The notes under the pieces: model-generated
Told to the model about the DNA's origin: nothing
The model's input: only the letters and a program-made list of their open reading frames with translations
Database searches by the model: none
Assembly (NCBI GenBank): GCA_023664945.1
Contig: JAMPER010000001.1
Location: 645,652 to 709,651, forward strand
From: Alistipes senegalensis
GTDB taxonomy: Bacteria; Pseudomonadota; Gammaproteobacteria; Burkholderiales; Burkholderiaceae_D
Length of the DNA stretch: 64,000 nt
Reading direction: 5' to 3'
Shown: one piece after another, positions 8,728 to 16,809 of the stretch
Layout: each line of letters starts with the position of its first letter
Position numbering within the stretch: position 1 is the first letter of the stretch
Translations under genes and position numbers: made by a program

Positions 8728-10389
8728 CTATTCTTTGGCGGTTGAAGCCGGCAGGTCTGATTCCGGCTCAGGCGGCTGTTTTTCGGCCTGCTGCGGCTTG
8801 ACGGCATCTGCTTTGGGAACTTCTGCCCTGCCGGCGGGCAGGGTACGCAGGGCGTCAGTTGGTTTGCCTGTGACAGGAGGGTTGTTTTTTCCTTTTGGGG
8901 GGATGTTTTCTGTTTTTGCGCCCGGCGCGGCAACGGGTTTTGCCGCTGTTGGTTTTTCAGTCGGGGAGGCGGTATCTTTGGCAGGTTTTCCGCCTACAGG
9001 TGTTGCGTTTGCTGAAGGCGCTGGTGATGCCGGTGGCGGATCGGTCTTGACGGGATTTTGTACAGGGTTGGTGTTTTCTGCAGGCGCTGTTTTCCCGGAT
9101 AAGGTATTTTCTTTTTCTGCCTGGGCGGGCAGTTCAGTTGCTGCTGTTTCGGCAGCTTGCTGCGTTTGTTCCGGCAGGGGCTGCTCATCCGGTGTTATGT
9201 TTTCGTTGTTTTGTTTGCCATCTTGGCTGGCAGCAGTATCTGCTTCAGGCTGCCGGGCAGCCTTCTCCCAGGGAACCGGGATAATGGGCGATCCGGCGCG
9301 GATTTTCTGGATGCCTTCCACAATGACTTTGTCTCCCACGTTTAGGCCTTCCAGCACAATCCATTTTTCCTGGTAGGATGCGCCGGTTTTGATCCGCCTG
9401 ATTTCGGCTGTGTTATTTTTGCCAATGACAAAGACGGTTGAGCCTTCGGTTCCCCGCTGTACGGCCTGCTTGGGAATGGTGATGGCGTTTTCATTGACGG
9501 CCTGTTCCAGACGGCCACGCACATACATGCCGGGCAGCAGCACGCCTTCGGGGTTGGGGAAAAGGGCACGGATGGAAATTTCGCCGGTGGAAGGGTCAAC
9601 GGTAATATCCGAGAAAAGCAGTTTTCCCGAATGCGGATAGGGCGTGCCGTCTTCCATGATGAGGCCGACGTTCAGCCCTTCTTCTGATGCGCCTTTCAGG
9701 ACGCCTTTTCGCATGGCCTGCTGCAACTGGAGCAGCTCGGCGCTGGACTGGGTCAGGTTCAGATAGATGGGGTCAATTTGCTGGATAACGGCCAACAGCG
9801 TGACTTCGCCCTGACCGACCAACGCGCCCTCGGTGACGATGGAGCGGCCGATTCTTCCCGAGATAGGGGCCAGCACGGTTGAATATTCCAGATCCAGCTT
9901 GGCATTGACCAGGGCTGCCTTGGCAGAGACGACATCGGCGGCGGCCTGTTTCTGGGCGGCCAGGGCATCGTCATACTCCTGTTTGCTGACGGCGCTGATT
10001 TCCGCCAAGGGGATGTAACGCCGGTATTTGAGGTCGGCCTGCATGAAGTTGGCTTCGGCACGTGCCAGGGCGGCCCGGGCATGCTGCACGGCTGCTTCAT
10101 AGCTTCTTGGGTCGATGATAAAGAGTTTGTCGCCTTTTTTGACATCGCTGCCTTCGGCAAAGAGGCGTTTTTCCAGTACGCCGGCTACCCGTGCCCGCAC
10201 ATCCGAATTCCGGAAGGATTCCAGGCGGCCGGACAACTCGTTGACAACGGCAACTTCTTCGGTTTTCACTACGATGTAAGCCGCTTCGGGGGCTTGCTGT
10301 TCCTGCTGTTTTTCTTCACGGCAGCCGGCAAGCAGGACAAGGGCAATGATAAATGGCGTGAAAAAGACGGATCGCAATGAGGTTTTCAT
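8728..10389 (-). CDS. RND efflux periplasmic adaptor (AcrA/MexA family lipoprotein)
   Basis: 553 residues against about 400 for AcrA. The start MKTSLRSVFF gives a lipoprotein signal with lipobox LLAGC (C23); the frame is open further upstream but without a signal peptide. The membrane-fusion core is complete: a lipoyl-like part (VRARVAGVLEKRLFAEGSDV), a helical hairpin with Ala-rich coiled coil (about 95-165), a beta-barrel, and a membrane-proximal domain ending IPVPWEK near residue 360. After that comes an extension of about 185 residues, rich in Pro, Ala, Thr and Lys and with no recognisable domain. The adaptor joins the transporter to the outer-membrane channel. It is first in the operon and is divergent from the TetR repressor gene, whose operator lies about 100 bp upstream. 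Confidence 0.93.
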   Translation of the reverse strand: MKTSLRSVFFTPFIIALVLLAGCREEKQQEQQAPEAAYIVVKTEEVAVVNELSGRLESFRNSDVRARVAGVLEKRLFAEGSDVKKGDKLFIIDPRSYEAAVQHARAALARAEANFMQADLKYRRYIPLAEISAVSKQEYDDALAAQKQAAADVVSAKAALVNAKLDLEYSTVLAPISGRIGRSIVTEGALVGQGEVTLLAVIQQIDPIYLNLTQSSAELLQLQQAMRKGVLKGASEEGLNVGLIMEDGTPYPHSGKLLFSDITVDPSTGEISIRALFPNPEGVLLPGMYVRGRLEQAVNENAITIPKQAVQRGTEGSTVFVIGKNNTAEIRRIKTGASYQEKWIVLEGLNVGDKVIVEGIQKIRAGSPIIPVPWEKAARQPEADTAASQDGKQNNENITPDEQPLPEQTQQAAETAATELPAQAEKENTLSGKTAPAENTNPVQNPVKTDPPPASPAPSANATPVGGKPAKDTASPTEKPTAAKPVAAPGAKTENIPPKGKNNPPVTGKPTDALRTLPAGRAEVPKADAVKPQQAEKQPPEPESDLPASTAKE

Positions 10390-10486
10390 GGATTTCGGCA
10401 CAAGCGTTTTTTGACAGTTTACCGTTTTTTGCGCAGCCCCTTGCCACAGGATTTCTGGCAAAACAGGGCTGACATCAGCCGGTAAT

Positions 10487-10514
10487 TTAACATACAATTG
10501 TGTATGTTTATTAT
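10487..10514 (+). promoter_or_regulatory. TetR-type operator within the repressor promoter
   Basis: A near-consensus promoter for the repressor gene: -35 TTAACA (10487-10492), 16-bp spacer, -10 TATTAT (10509-10514). The spacer and part of the -35 box are covered by an 8-bp-arm inverted repeat, aacataca-attg-tgtatgtt (10489-10508), resembling the AcrR operator of E. coli. Bound repressor would block its own promoter and probably the divergent pump operon, whose first gene starts about 100 bp away on the other strand. Confidence 0.75.
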
Positions 10515-10561
10515 TTTTTTGTAACGTGACGGGCAGGCCGGCTCTGCAACACGGGGAAAAG

Positions 10562-11239
10562 ATGGCGCGCGAAAAGACGCAGTTCGGGAAAGACGCAGTT
10601 CGGGAAAGACGCAGTTCGGGAAAGACGATTGAAACACGGAACCGTCTTCTGGATGCGGCAGAACAGGTTTTTTATGAAAAAGGCGTATCCAATACTACTT
10701 TAAACGATATTGCCGAGGCAGCAGGTGTGACGCGGGGAGCGGTTTACTGGCATTTCACCAATAAGGTTGATGTGTTTAATGCCATGGTGGATCGCGTGCG
10801 GCAGCCTATCCGGCAAATGATTGATGAAATTGCCGATGAGGAAACGGAGGATCCGCTGGGCCGTTTGCGGGAAAAATCGGTTTTTCTGATGCGTGAGATT
10901 CAGGAAAATGCCCATTACCGCAAGGTGTTGGGCATTTTGTACCACCGGTGCGAGTTTACCGAGAAAAGCAGCGAGTACCAGGTTTCTTATCGGGAATGGA
11001 TGACGCGTGCAAGGGAGACGTTAACCAGGGTGCTGGGCAATGCCCGGCAGAAGGGGCAGCTGCCGGGTGATATTGATATCGGCCTGTCGTTTCTGGCTGT
11101 GCATGTGGTTTTCAACGGGCTGCTGCACAGCTGGCTCCTGACGCCGGACAGGTTTGATTTGCACGAGGAAGCCCGGCGGCTTTTTGACGCGACTTTTTTT
11201 ATGCTGCGCAACAGCCCGCATATGCGGACAGGCTCCTGA
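10562..11239 (+). CDS. TetR-family repressor of the efflux pump (AcrR/TtgR-like)
   Basis: 225 residues from the ATG at 10562, preceded by ggggaaaag. The HTH region (about 28-70) has the AcrR-type core GVSNTTLNDIAEAAGVTRGAVYWHF, followed by the TetR_C ligand-binding half typical of AcrR/TtgR. It most likely represses the divergent pump operon and itself, being released by pump substrates. The N-terminal arm (residues 5-22) is odd: it is encoded by three tandem copies of a 16-bp unit read in all three frames, giving KTQFGK-DAVRERR-SSGKT. Because 16 is not a multiple of three, loss or gain of one copy would shift the frame ahead of the DNA-binding domain. A longer frame from 10526 is possible but has no better ribosome site. 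Confidence 0.92.
   Translation: MAREKTQFGKDAVRERRSSGKTIETRNRLLDAAEQVFYEKGVSNTTLNDIAEAAGVTRGAVYWHFTNKVDVFNAMVDRVRQPIRQMIDEIADEETEDPLGRLREKSVFLMREIQENAHYRKVLGILYHRCEFTEKSSEYQVSYREWMTRARETLTRVLGNARQKGQLPGDIDIGLSFLAVHVVFNGLLHSWLLTPDRFDLHEEARRLFDATFFMLRNSPHMRTGS
10576..10628. repeat. 16-bp tandem repeat, 3.3 copies, at the start of the tetR gene
   Basis: Three exact copies of gacgcagttcgggaaa at 10576-10591, 10592-10607 and 10608-10623, followed by the partial copy gacg (10624-10627). The period is not divisible by three. With three copies the repressor is in frame. One or four copies would bring a TGA into frame just after the array (GAC GAT TGA), and two copies would read out of frame through the HTH region. 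Confidence 0.95.
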
Positions 11240-11263
11240 CTGTCCGCTGTGGTCCGGCGCTGC

Positions 11264-12205
11264 CTATTTGGTGCGCATTCCGGTGATCATTTGTTCCAGC
11301 TTGACGGTATCGGCACAGAAAAGCCGGATGCCTTCGGCCAGTTTTTCTGTCGCCATGGCGTCTTCATTGAGCAGGAAACGGAAGGTTTTTTCATCTGCCT
11401 GCATTTTTTCCACCGGAGCGGCCTGGGCGGTTTCCAGGCTGAGCCTGCGGGTGACAGGCGCTTCGGATTCGGACAGCTGCCGTAACAGGTCGGGGCTGAT
11501 GGTCAGGAGGTCGCAGCCGGCCAGTTCGGTGATCTGGGAGGTATTGCGGAAGCTGGCGCCCATGACTTCTGTGCGGTAACCGAATTTGCGGTAGTAGTTG
11601 TAGATGCGTTTGACCGACTGTACACCCGGATCTTCTGCGCCGGCATATTCCTGGCCGGTCGATTTTTTATACCAGTCATAGATGCGGCCGACAAAGGGGG
11701 AAATGAGCTGGACGCCGGCCTCGGCGCAGGCGGCTGCCTGGGGAAGGGAGAAGAGCAGGGTCATGTTGCAGCGGATGCCTTCTTTTTCCAATACCCGCGC
11801 GGCTTCAATGCCTTCCCAGGTGGAGGCGATTTTGATGAGCACCCGTTCGCGAGGAATGCCTGCCGCTTCGTACAGGGCGATGAGTTCGCGGCCTTTGCGG
11901 ATGCTGCCTTCGGTATCAAAAGACAGGCGGGCATCGGTTTCGGTGGAGACCCGCCCCGGCACGATGTTGAGGATTTCACAGCCAAACGAGACCAGCAGGC
12001 GGTCTATGATGGCTTCAACCGGTTTTTCCCTGTTGTCGCTTACGGCTTTTTCCAGGAGGGAGCGGTAGGCGTCTTTTTGTACCGCGCGCAGGATAAGCGA
12101 GGGATTGGTGGTGGAATCTTGCGGCGTGTAGCTGCGGATAGACTGGAAATCGCCGGTATCGGCTACAACGGTAGTGTATTGCCTGAGCTGTTCAAGTTGG
12201 TTCAT
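11264..12205 (-). CDS. tal: Transaldolase
   Basis: 313 residues, the length of the TalB-type class I transaldolases. The Schiff-base lysine sits in [11 protein letters not shown] (K125), and the conserved N-terminal block [10 protein letters not shown] is present at about 30-39. The catalytic Asp near the start is in VADTGDF. It moves a dihydroxyacetone unit between sedoheptulose-7-phosphate and glyceraldehyde-3-phosphate in the non-oxidative pentose phosphate pathway. The start [10 protein letters not shown] is set by a gagg ribosome site seven bases upstream. It is a single-gene minus-strand unit; pgi lies about 2.3 kb further on, also on the minus strand. Confidence 0.96.
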   Translation of the reverse strand: MNQLEQLRQYTTVVADTGDFQSIRSYTPQDSTTNPSLILRAVQKDAYRSLLEKAVSDNREKPVEAIIDRLLVSFGCEILNIVPGRVSTETDARLSFDTEGSIRKGRELIALYEAAGIPRERVLIKIASTWEGIEAARVLEKEGIRCNMTLLFSLPQAAACAEAGVQLISPFVGRIYDWYKKSTGQEYAGAEDPGVQSVKRIYNYYRKFGYRTEVMGASFRNTSQITELAGCDLLTISPDLLRQLSESEAPVTRRLSLETAQAAPVEKMQADEKTFRFLLNEDAMATEKLAEGIRLFCADTVKLEQMITGMRTK

Positions 12206-12531
12206 GTTTTGTCCTCTTTCCAATCAGCCGGCCGGTCTGGCCGCGGTTATTTGTGTCTGTTTACAGGTGTCCCGGCAATATGCCGACAGAGGCATTTTAG
12301 CAATTCTGGCAGGGATGTGGCATAAAGGTCGGCCAATTGTGCCGAATTTCGGCAAAAGGATGATTTAAACGGTTTTTTTCATAAAAATTTTTGCTTTTGC
12401 TGTAGAGACGTACTATTCTTTACCGGTTAAGGGCAGTTTTCCTGCCTGTTTCCAGCAGCGCCTGTTTTTTGCGGTTACGATACCAACCGGGCCGCCCGAG
12501 CTGAATTTTTTACCGGAAAAGAACCAAGACC
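12206..12531. other. Divergent intergenic region between tal and the DUF1254 lipoprotein gene
   Basis: 326 bases with no gene. It must hold promoters for both flanking genes. A -10-like tactat lies at 12411-12416 on the plus strand without a well-spaced -35 box. A small inverted repeat, tgccga-att-tcggca (12340-12354), could be a regulator site; nothing else was recognised. Confidence 0.5.
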
Positions 12532-14442
12532 ATGAAACTATTGAAATTTCTAGCCGGCCTTGCCGCGGCCTTGTTGCTTGTCTCATGCAACCAGAAACCG
12601 GAGATTCCCGATGCGGAAATTACGGCCCTTGCCAAGGAAGCCTATATTTATGGTTATCCGATGGTGAGGATTTACGGGGAAATGTATGCCTCGGCTATTG
12701 ATGCGCAAGGCCCGGATTACAAGAAGCCGTTTAATGAATTTTATTTTTCCGCACAGCCGGATATGCCGGGCAGCGGGCAGCCTGAAACCGCTTCCCATGA
12801 TACGCCGTATGGCAGCGCATGGCTGGATTTGCGCCGCGAGCCACTGGTGCTGACTGTGCCTGCCGTTGAAGATGGCCGTTATTATTCGGTTCAGTTTACT
12901 GATCTCTTTTCCTATAATTTTGATTATGCAGGAAGCCGTACAGCCGGTAACCAGGGCGGGCGTTTCCTGATTGCAGGTCCCGGATGGAAGGGGGAAACGC
13001 CGGAAGGGATCAACCGGGTGATTCAGTCTGATACTTCGCTGGCCCATGCCCTTGTTCGTGTCCAGCTGATGAATGCGGAAGATTTGCCCAATGTGGAAAA
13101 AATCCAGGGGGAATTCACGCTGGAGCCGCTTTCGCAATATACGGGCGCTGAAGCGCCGCCCGAGGTGGCACCGGTTGATTTTCCTGTTTATCGTGACGAG
13201 GATATGCGCACGCCGGCCTTTTTCTCTTGTCTGAATTTCCTGATGCAGTTTGTTTCGGTTCCGCAGGATGAGGCGGCGCTGATGGCCCGTTTGGGCAAGA
13301 TTTCCATTGGCGCAGGAAAACCGTTTTCTACGGAAGAGATGGCCGAGAATGAGAAAAAAGCCTATCAGGCGGGAATTGACGGCGCGATAGCGGATATGGA
13401 TGCCGCAAGGAAGGGCGATCTGATAAAAGGTGCGGATATGCATGGTACCCGTGCAGAACTGAAGAACCATTACCTGAACCGGGCATACGGCGCGATGACG
13501 GATTTGTATGGCGCTTCACCGCAGGAAATTTTTTCCATTGCCTATAAGCTGGATTCCGAATTCAAGCCTCTTAACGGTACCAACCGTTATCTTCTTCGTT
13601 TTGAAAAGGATAAACTGCCGCCCACAGACGCTTTCTGGTCGCTGACCTTGTATGAATTGCCTGGACAGCTGTTGGCGGATAATCCGCTCAAGCGTTACCA
13701 CATTACCAGCAATATGGTTTCGCAGATGGAAACGGATACGGCTGACGACAGTGTGACGGTATTTATCCGGAAAGTACCCCCGGCTGCCGGTGAGCCGGTT
13801 GTTGAGGCTGCCCAGGCGAATGCCGGGCAACCCGCAGGGGAGGCCAGGGCGGCTTCATCCGATGCACGCGCTGCCCAGCCTGCGGCTGCCAATGCTGCCC
13901 AACCGCAAGCTGGCAGCCAGCCGTCTTTGACAGCGGCACAGCCGGAAGAAAAACCGGTGCCGGAAGCGAATTTGCTGCCGGCTCCGGACGGGGATTTTTA
14001 TATGGTTATGCGGATTTATGTGCCGAAAGAAGACGCATTGAACGGGACATGGAAGGAACCGGTGGTGATGCGGCCGGAAGCAGCAGAGGCTGCCAAAGCT
14101 GCCGCAGAGGCGGCTGCCAGTGTGCCGGATGCGCAACCGGCACCTGACAGCGCCAATCCGGCAGCGCAGCCTGTTGCCGGTACGCCTGCGGGTGCAGGGC
14201 CGGGAGTTCCGGTAGGAGAAACGGCTGCGCCAGCTCCTGTTGCGCCATCGCCTGCTGCTACCGCTGCCCCGGCAGCACAACCGGCTTCGCCGGCTGTTTC
14301 TCAGGCGCAAGCCCCTGCACCGGCACAGGTTCCTGCTGTTCCTGCACAGGCTGCCCAGCCGGCAGCGCCCGCTTTGCCTTCAGCAGCACAGCCAGCCGCC
14401 GCTGGCGACAGTGCCCCGGCTTCTCCTCGGCCCGGGCGGTAA
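12532..14442 (+). CDS. DUF1254/DUF1214 lipoprotein with low-complexity insertions
   Basis: 636 residues. The signal peptide ends LLLVSC with the lipid-attachment cysteine at 19. DUF1254 (about 30-160, with AYIYGYPMVRIYGEM and DTPYGSAWLDLRREPLVLTVP) is followed by DUF1214 (about 330-410, with DAFWSLTLYELPGQLLADNP). The closing strand of DUF1214 (NLLPAPDGDFYMVMRIYVPKE, about 478-500) is separated from the preceding strand by about 60 inserted residues rich in Ala, Gln and Pro. A second tail of the same composition (about 516-636) ends the protein. The family is widespread but its function is uncertain. A lipid anchor and long flexible segments suggest an envelope location. A strong terminator follows. 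Confidence 0.9.
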   Translation: MKLLKFLAGLAAALLLVSCNQKPEIPDAEITALAKEAYIYGYPMVRIYGEMYASAIDAQGPDYKKPFNEFYFSAQPDMPGSGQPETASHDTPYGSAWLDLRREPLVLTVPAVEDGRYYSVQFTDLFSYNFDYAGSRTAGNQGGRFLIAGPGWKGETPEGINRVIQSDTSLAHALVRVQLMNAEDLPNVEKIQGEFTLEPLSQYTGAEAPPEVAPVDFPVYRDEDMRTPAFFSCLNFLMQFVSVPQDEAALMARLGKISIGAGKPFSTEEMAENEKKAYQAGIDGAIADMDAARKGDLIKGADMHGTRAELKNHYLNRAYGAMTDLYGASPQEIFSIAYKLDSEFKPLNGTNRYLLRFEKDKLPPTDAFWSLTLYELPGQLLADNPLKRYHITSNMVSQMETDTADDSVTVFIRKVPPAAGEPVVEAAQANAGQPAGEARAASSDARAAQPAAANAAQPQAGSQPSLTAAQPEEKPVPEANLLPAPDGDFYMVMRIYVPKEDALNGTWKEPVVMRPEAAEAAKAAAEAAASVPDAQPAPDSANPAAQPVAGTPAGAGPGVPVGETAAPAPVAPSPAATAAPAAQPASPAVSQAQAPAPAQVPAVPAQAAQPAAPALPSAAQPAAAGDSAPASPRPGR

Positions 14443-14459
14443 ATTTTTCCAGGGGATGC

Positions 14460-14492
14460 AAAAAAGGCGCAGGTTTCAACTGCGCCTTTTTT
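14460..14492. terminator. Bidirectional intrinsic terminator between DUF1254 gene and pgi
   Basis: A 13-bp perfect stem (aaaaaaggcgcag / ctgcgcctttttt) with a 7-nt loop. T-runs occur on both strands, so it can end transcription of the two converging genes. Confidence 0.93.
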
Positions 14493-14522
14493 ATGTTTTC
14501 CGCAAAGGGAAAAGTGCCGGTT

Positions 14523-16166
14523 TTATGCCAGGGCTGCCTTTGCCAGTTTGATTAAACCTGCTGTTGAGCTGTCGTGAGGATGTTCGACCGGGTTTTCCAG
14601 TTCTTCCTGGATGCTTTTTGCCAGCACTTTGCCCAGTTCGACTCCCCATTGGTCAAAGGGGTTGAGGTTCCAGATGGCGCCCTGGACAAAGGTTTTGTGT
14701 TCATACAGGGCAATCAGCGCGCCAAGGGATTCCGGCCGCAGGCTGTTCATCAGGATGGTGTTGCTCGGACGGTTGCCGGGGAAGGTGCGGTGCGGAATCT
14801 GGAAGGCGATTTCCTCATCCGGCATGCCGGATGCTTTCAGGCCGGCTTGCACTTCTGCGGCGGTTTTGCCCAGCATGAGTGCTTCGGACTGGGCAAAGCA
14901 GTTGGCCAGCAGTGCGGCGTGGTGTCGCGGCAGGTTGTGGGAAGGCTTGAGGGCGGTAATGAAGTCAATGGGGGTGATATCGGTTCCCTGGTGCAGGAGC
15001 TGGAAGTAGGCGTGCTGCCCGTTGGTGCCGACGTTGCCCCAGATGACCGGGCAGGTTTGCCAGGCGGTCGAAGCGCCTTCCCGTGTGACGCGTTTGCCGT
15101 TGCTTTCCATTTCAAGCTGTTGAAGGTAGGAGGGGAAGTGGGCCAGATCCTGGAGGTAGGGCGCAATGGAGACCGAGGAGTAATTCAGGAAGTTGCGGTT
15201 CCAGATGCCGATGAGGGCCAGGATAACCGGCATGTTGTTTTCAAGCGTAGCATGCCGGAAATGGGTATCCATGGCATGGGCGCCTGCGAGCAACTCGGCA
15301 AAACGGTCGCTGCCGAGGGCAAGCACGACCGGCAGGCCGATGGCTGACCAGACGGAATAGCGGCCGCCGACCCAGTCCCAGAAGGGGAACATGTTGTCCG
15401 GATGGATGCCAAAGGCGCTGACGGCTTCGAGGTTGGTCGAGATGGCGACGAAATGGCGGGGCAAATTTTCTTCTTTGGCGTTTTTCAGGAACCAGTTGCG
15501 CGCGGTGTGGGCGTTTAACATGGTCTCCAAGGTGGTGAAGGTTTTGGAGGCGATGATAAACAGGGTGGTTTCGGGATCGACCCGGTTCAGCACGGCATCC
15601 AGGTCATGGCCGTCCACATTGGAGACAAAATGAACGGCAAGGCCGGGTTTGTGATAGGGGCGCAGGGCATGGCAAACCATTCTTGGGCCCAGGTCGGAAC
15701 CGCCGATGCCGATATTGACAATATCTGTAATGCGTTTGCCGGTATAGCCTGTCCATTGTCCGCTGTGGATTTGTCCGGTAAAAGCGGCCATCTGGTCTAA
15801 AACAGCGTGGATTTCAGGCACGACATTCTTGCCGTTAAAGAGGATGGTTGCGCTTTTTGGTGCGCGCAATGCGGTATGCAGGACAGCCCGGTGTTCGGTG
15901 TTGTTGAAGATATCGCCGCCAAACATGGCATCCCGTTTTTCTTCTACCCGGCTTTGCCGCGCCAGTTCCATCAGGAGGGACAGGGTTTCATCGCTGATAC
16001 GGTTTTTTGCGTAATCCAGGAACAGGCCGGAGGCCGAGAGGGAAAAGCGGGAAAAGCGGTTGCTGTCAGCGGCAAACAGGTTGCGCAGTTGCCAGGTTTT
16101 TGCTGTTTCTGCATGGGTTTTCAGTTTGTTCCAGGCCGGGAGGGTATCAGGAAGGGGAGCATTCAT
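14523..16166 (-). CDS. pgi: Glucose-6-phosphate isomerase
   Basis: 547 residues, the usual length (E. coli 549). Family signatures are intact: GIGGSDLGPRMV, DWVGGRYSVWSAIG, the GTNGQHAYFQLLHQGT block and the C-terminal FDQWGVELGK. It interconverts glucose-6-phosphate and fructose-6-phosphate in glycolysis and gluconeogenesis. The start MNAPLPDTLPAW gives the expected length. It converges on the DUF1254 gene and shares its bidirectional terminator. With tal nearby it supplies hexose and pentose phosphates, needed for Kdo and LPS made by genes further along the window. Confidence 0.97.
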   Translation of the reverse strand: MNAPLPDTLPAWNKLKTHAETAKTWQLRNLFAADSNRFSRFSLSASGLFLDYAKNRISDETLSLLMELARQSRVEEKRDAMFGGDIFNNTEHRAVLHTALRAPKSATILFNGKNVVPEIHAVLDQMAAFTGQIHSGQWTGYTGKRITDIVNIGIGGSDLGPRMVCHALRPYHKPGLAVHFVSNVDGHDLDAVLNRVDPETTLFIIASKTFTTLETMLNAHTARNWFLKNAKEENLPRHFVAISTNLEAVSAFGIHPDNMFPFWDWVGGRYSVWSAIGLPVVLALGSDRFAELLAGAHAMDTHFRHATLENNMPVILALIGIWNRNFLNYSSVSIAPYLQDLAHFPSYLQQLEMESNGKRVTREGASTAWQTCPVIWGNVGTNGQHAYFQLLHQGTDITPIDFITALKPSHNLPRHHAALLANCFAQSEALMLGKTAAEVQAGLKASGMPDEEIAFQIPHRTFPGNRPSNTILMNSLRPESLGALIALYEHKTFVQGAIWNLNPFDQWGVELGKVLAKSIQEELENPVEHPHDSSTAGLIKLAKAALA

Positions 16167-16340
16167 GTCGGGTTATCCTGTAAAAAGAGAAACGCATCAA
16201 TGAGGAAGTGGCAGGCTGTAACGGCAAGCCTATCCCTTTTTTGTGATGATAGCAGAATATGGCGCGTCCCTTTTGCCAGGTGGTATCCGAAGCCCAGGGC
16301 AAACACAGGGATATGGCAGCAGGCGGTATCAGGTTGGGAA

Positions 16341-16368
16341 TTGCCTTTTTTTTAATCCCTGTTATAAT
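16341..16368 (+). promoter_or_regulatory. Promoter of tRNA-Val
   Basis: -35 TTGCCT (16341-16346), 16-bp spacer, perfect -10 TATAAT (16363-16368). The expected transcription start is about five bases before the mature tRNA. Confidence 0.75.
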
Positions 16369-16379
16369 GCTTTTTCCTT

Positions 16380-16456
16380 AGGCGCGTAGCTCAGCTGGTT
16401 AGAGCACTACCTTGACATGGTAGGGGTCGTTGGTTCGAGTCCAATCGTGCCTACCA
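16380..16456 (+). tRNA. tRNA-Val (anticodon GAC)
   Basis: 77 nt including an encoded CCA. All four stems fold: acceptor AGGCGCG with CGTGCCT (one G-U pair), D-stem GCTC/GAGC, anticodon stem CTACC/GGTAG with loop TTGACAT giving anticodon GAC, and T-stem GTTGG/CCAAT with TTCGAGT. It has its own promoter and a strong terminator. Confidence 0.97.
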
Positions 16457-16464
16457 GAATACAG

Positions 16465-16505
16465 GCAAAAGGGGTATCGTTTTCACGATACCCCTTTTGC
16501 TTTTT
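16465..16505 (+). terminator. Intrinsic terminator of tRNA-Val
   Basis: A 16-bp perfect stem (gcaaaaggggtatcgt / acgataccccttttgc) with a TTTC loop and a T5 tail, eight bases after the tRNA end. Confidence 0.93.
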
Positions 16506-16589
16506 GAGGCGAGAAATTGGCACGGGATTGTTGGCGGCGGCCGGTTAATGAATTCTTCCGGGAGTGGGACGGGGGTTCCGGAAAGAAAA

Positions 16590-16614
16590 AGGCCAGTGAA
16601 ACTATCACTGGCCT
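16590..16614 (-). terminator. Intrinsic terminator of tRNA-Pro (minus strand)
   Basis: A 10-bp stem (aggccagtga / tcactggcct) with loop aacta. Read on the minus strand it is followed by TTTTC, and it lies 11 bases beyond the tRNA-Pro 3' end. Confidence 0.88.
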
Positions 16615-16625
16615 GTTGAATTTTT

Positions 16626-16702
16626 TGGTCGGGACGGTGTGATTCGAACACACGACCCCTTGCACCCCATGCAAGTGCGCTACCAGACTGCGCTACGCCC
16701 CG
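16626..16702 (-). tRNA. tRNA-Pro (anticodon GGG)
   Basis: 77 nt on the minus strand with an encoded CCA. Acceptor CGGGGCG pairs with CGTCCCG, D-stem GCGC/GCGC, anticodon stem CTTGC/GCAAG with loop ATGGGGT giving anticodon GGG, and T-stem GTGTG/CACAC with TTCGAAT. It converges with tRNA-Val; each has its own terminator. Confidence 0.97.
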
Positions 16703-16712
16703 AAGTGGGGGT

Positions 16713-16742
16713 ATTATACCAGCACTTCGCCCGGCTTTTCCA
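16713..16742 (-). promoter_or_regulatory. Promoter of tRNA-Pro
   Basis: On the minus strand: -35 TGGAAA (16737-16742), 18-bp spacer, perfect -10 TATAAT (16713-16718), ending ten bases before the tRNA 5' end. Confidence 0.6.
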
Positions 16743-16809
16743 TTTTTGTATGAAAGGAGCCGGGAAAGGCGGGCGGGCAGGGCGAAAAGGCCGGATTGAG
16801 GAGGATGAG

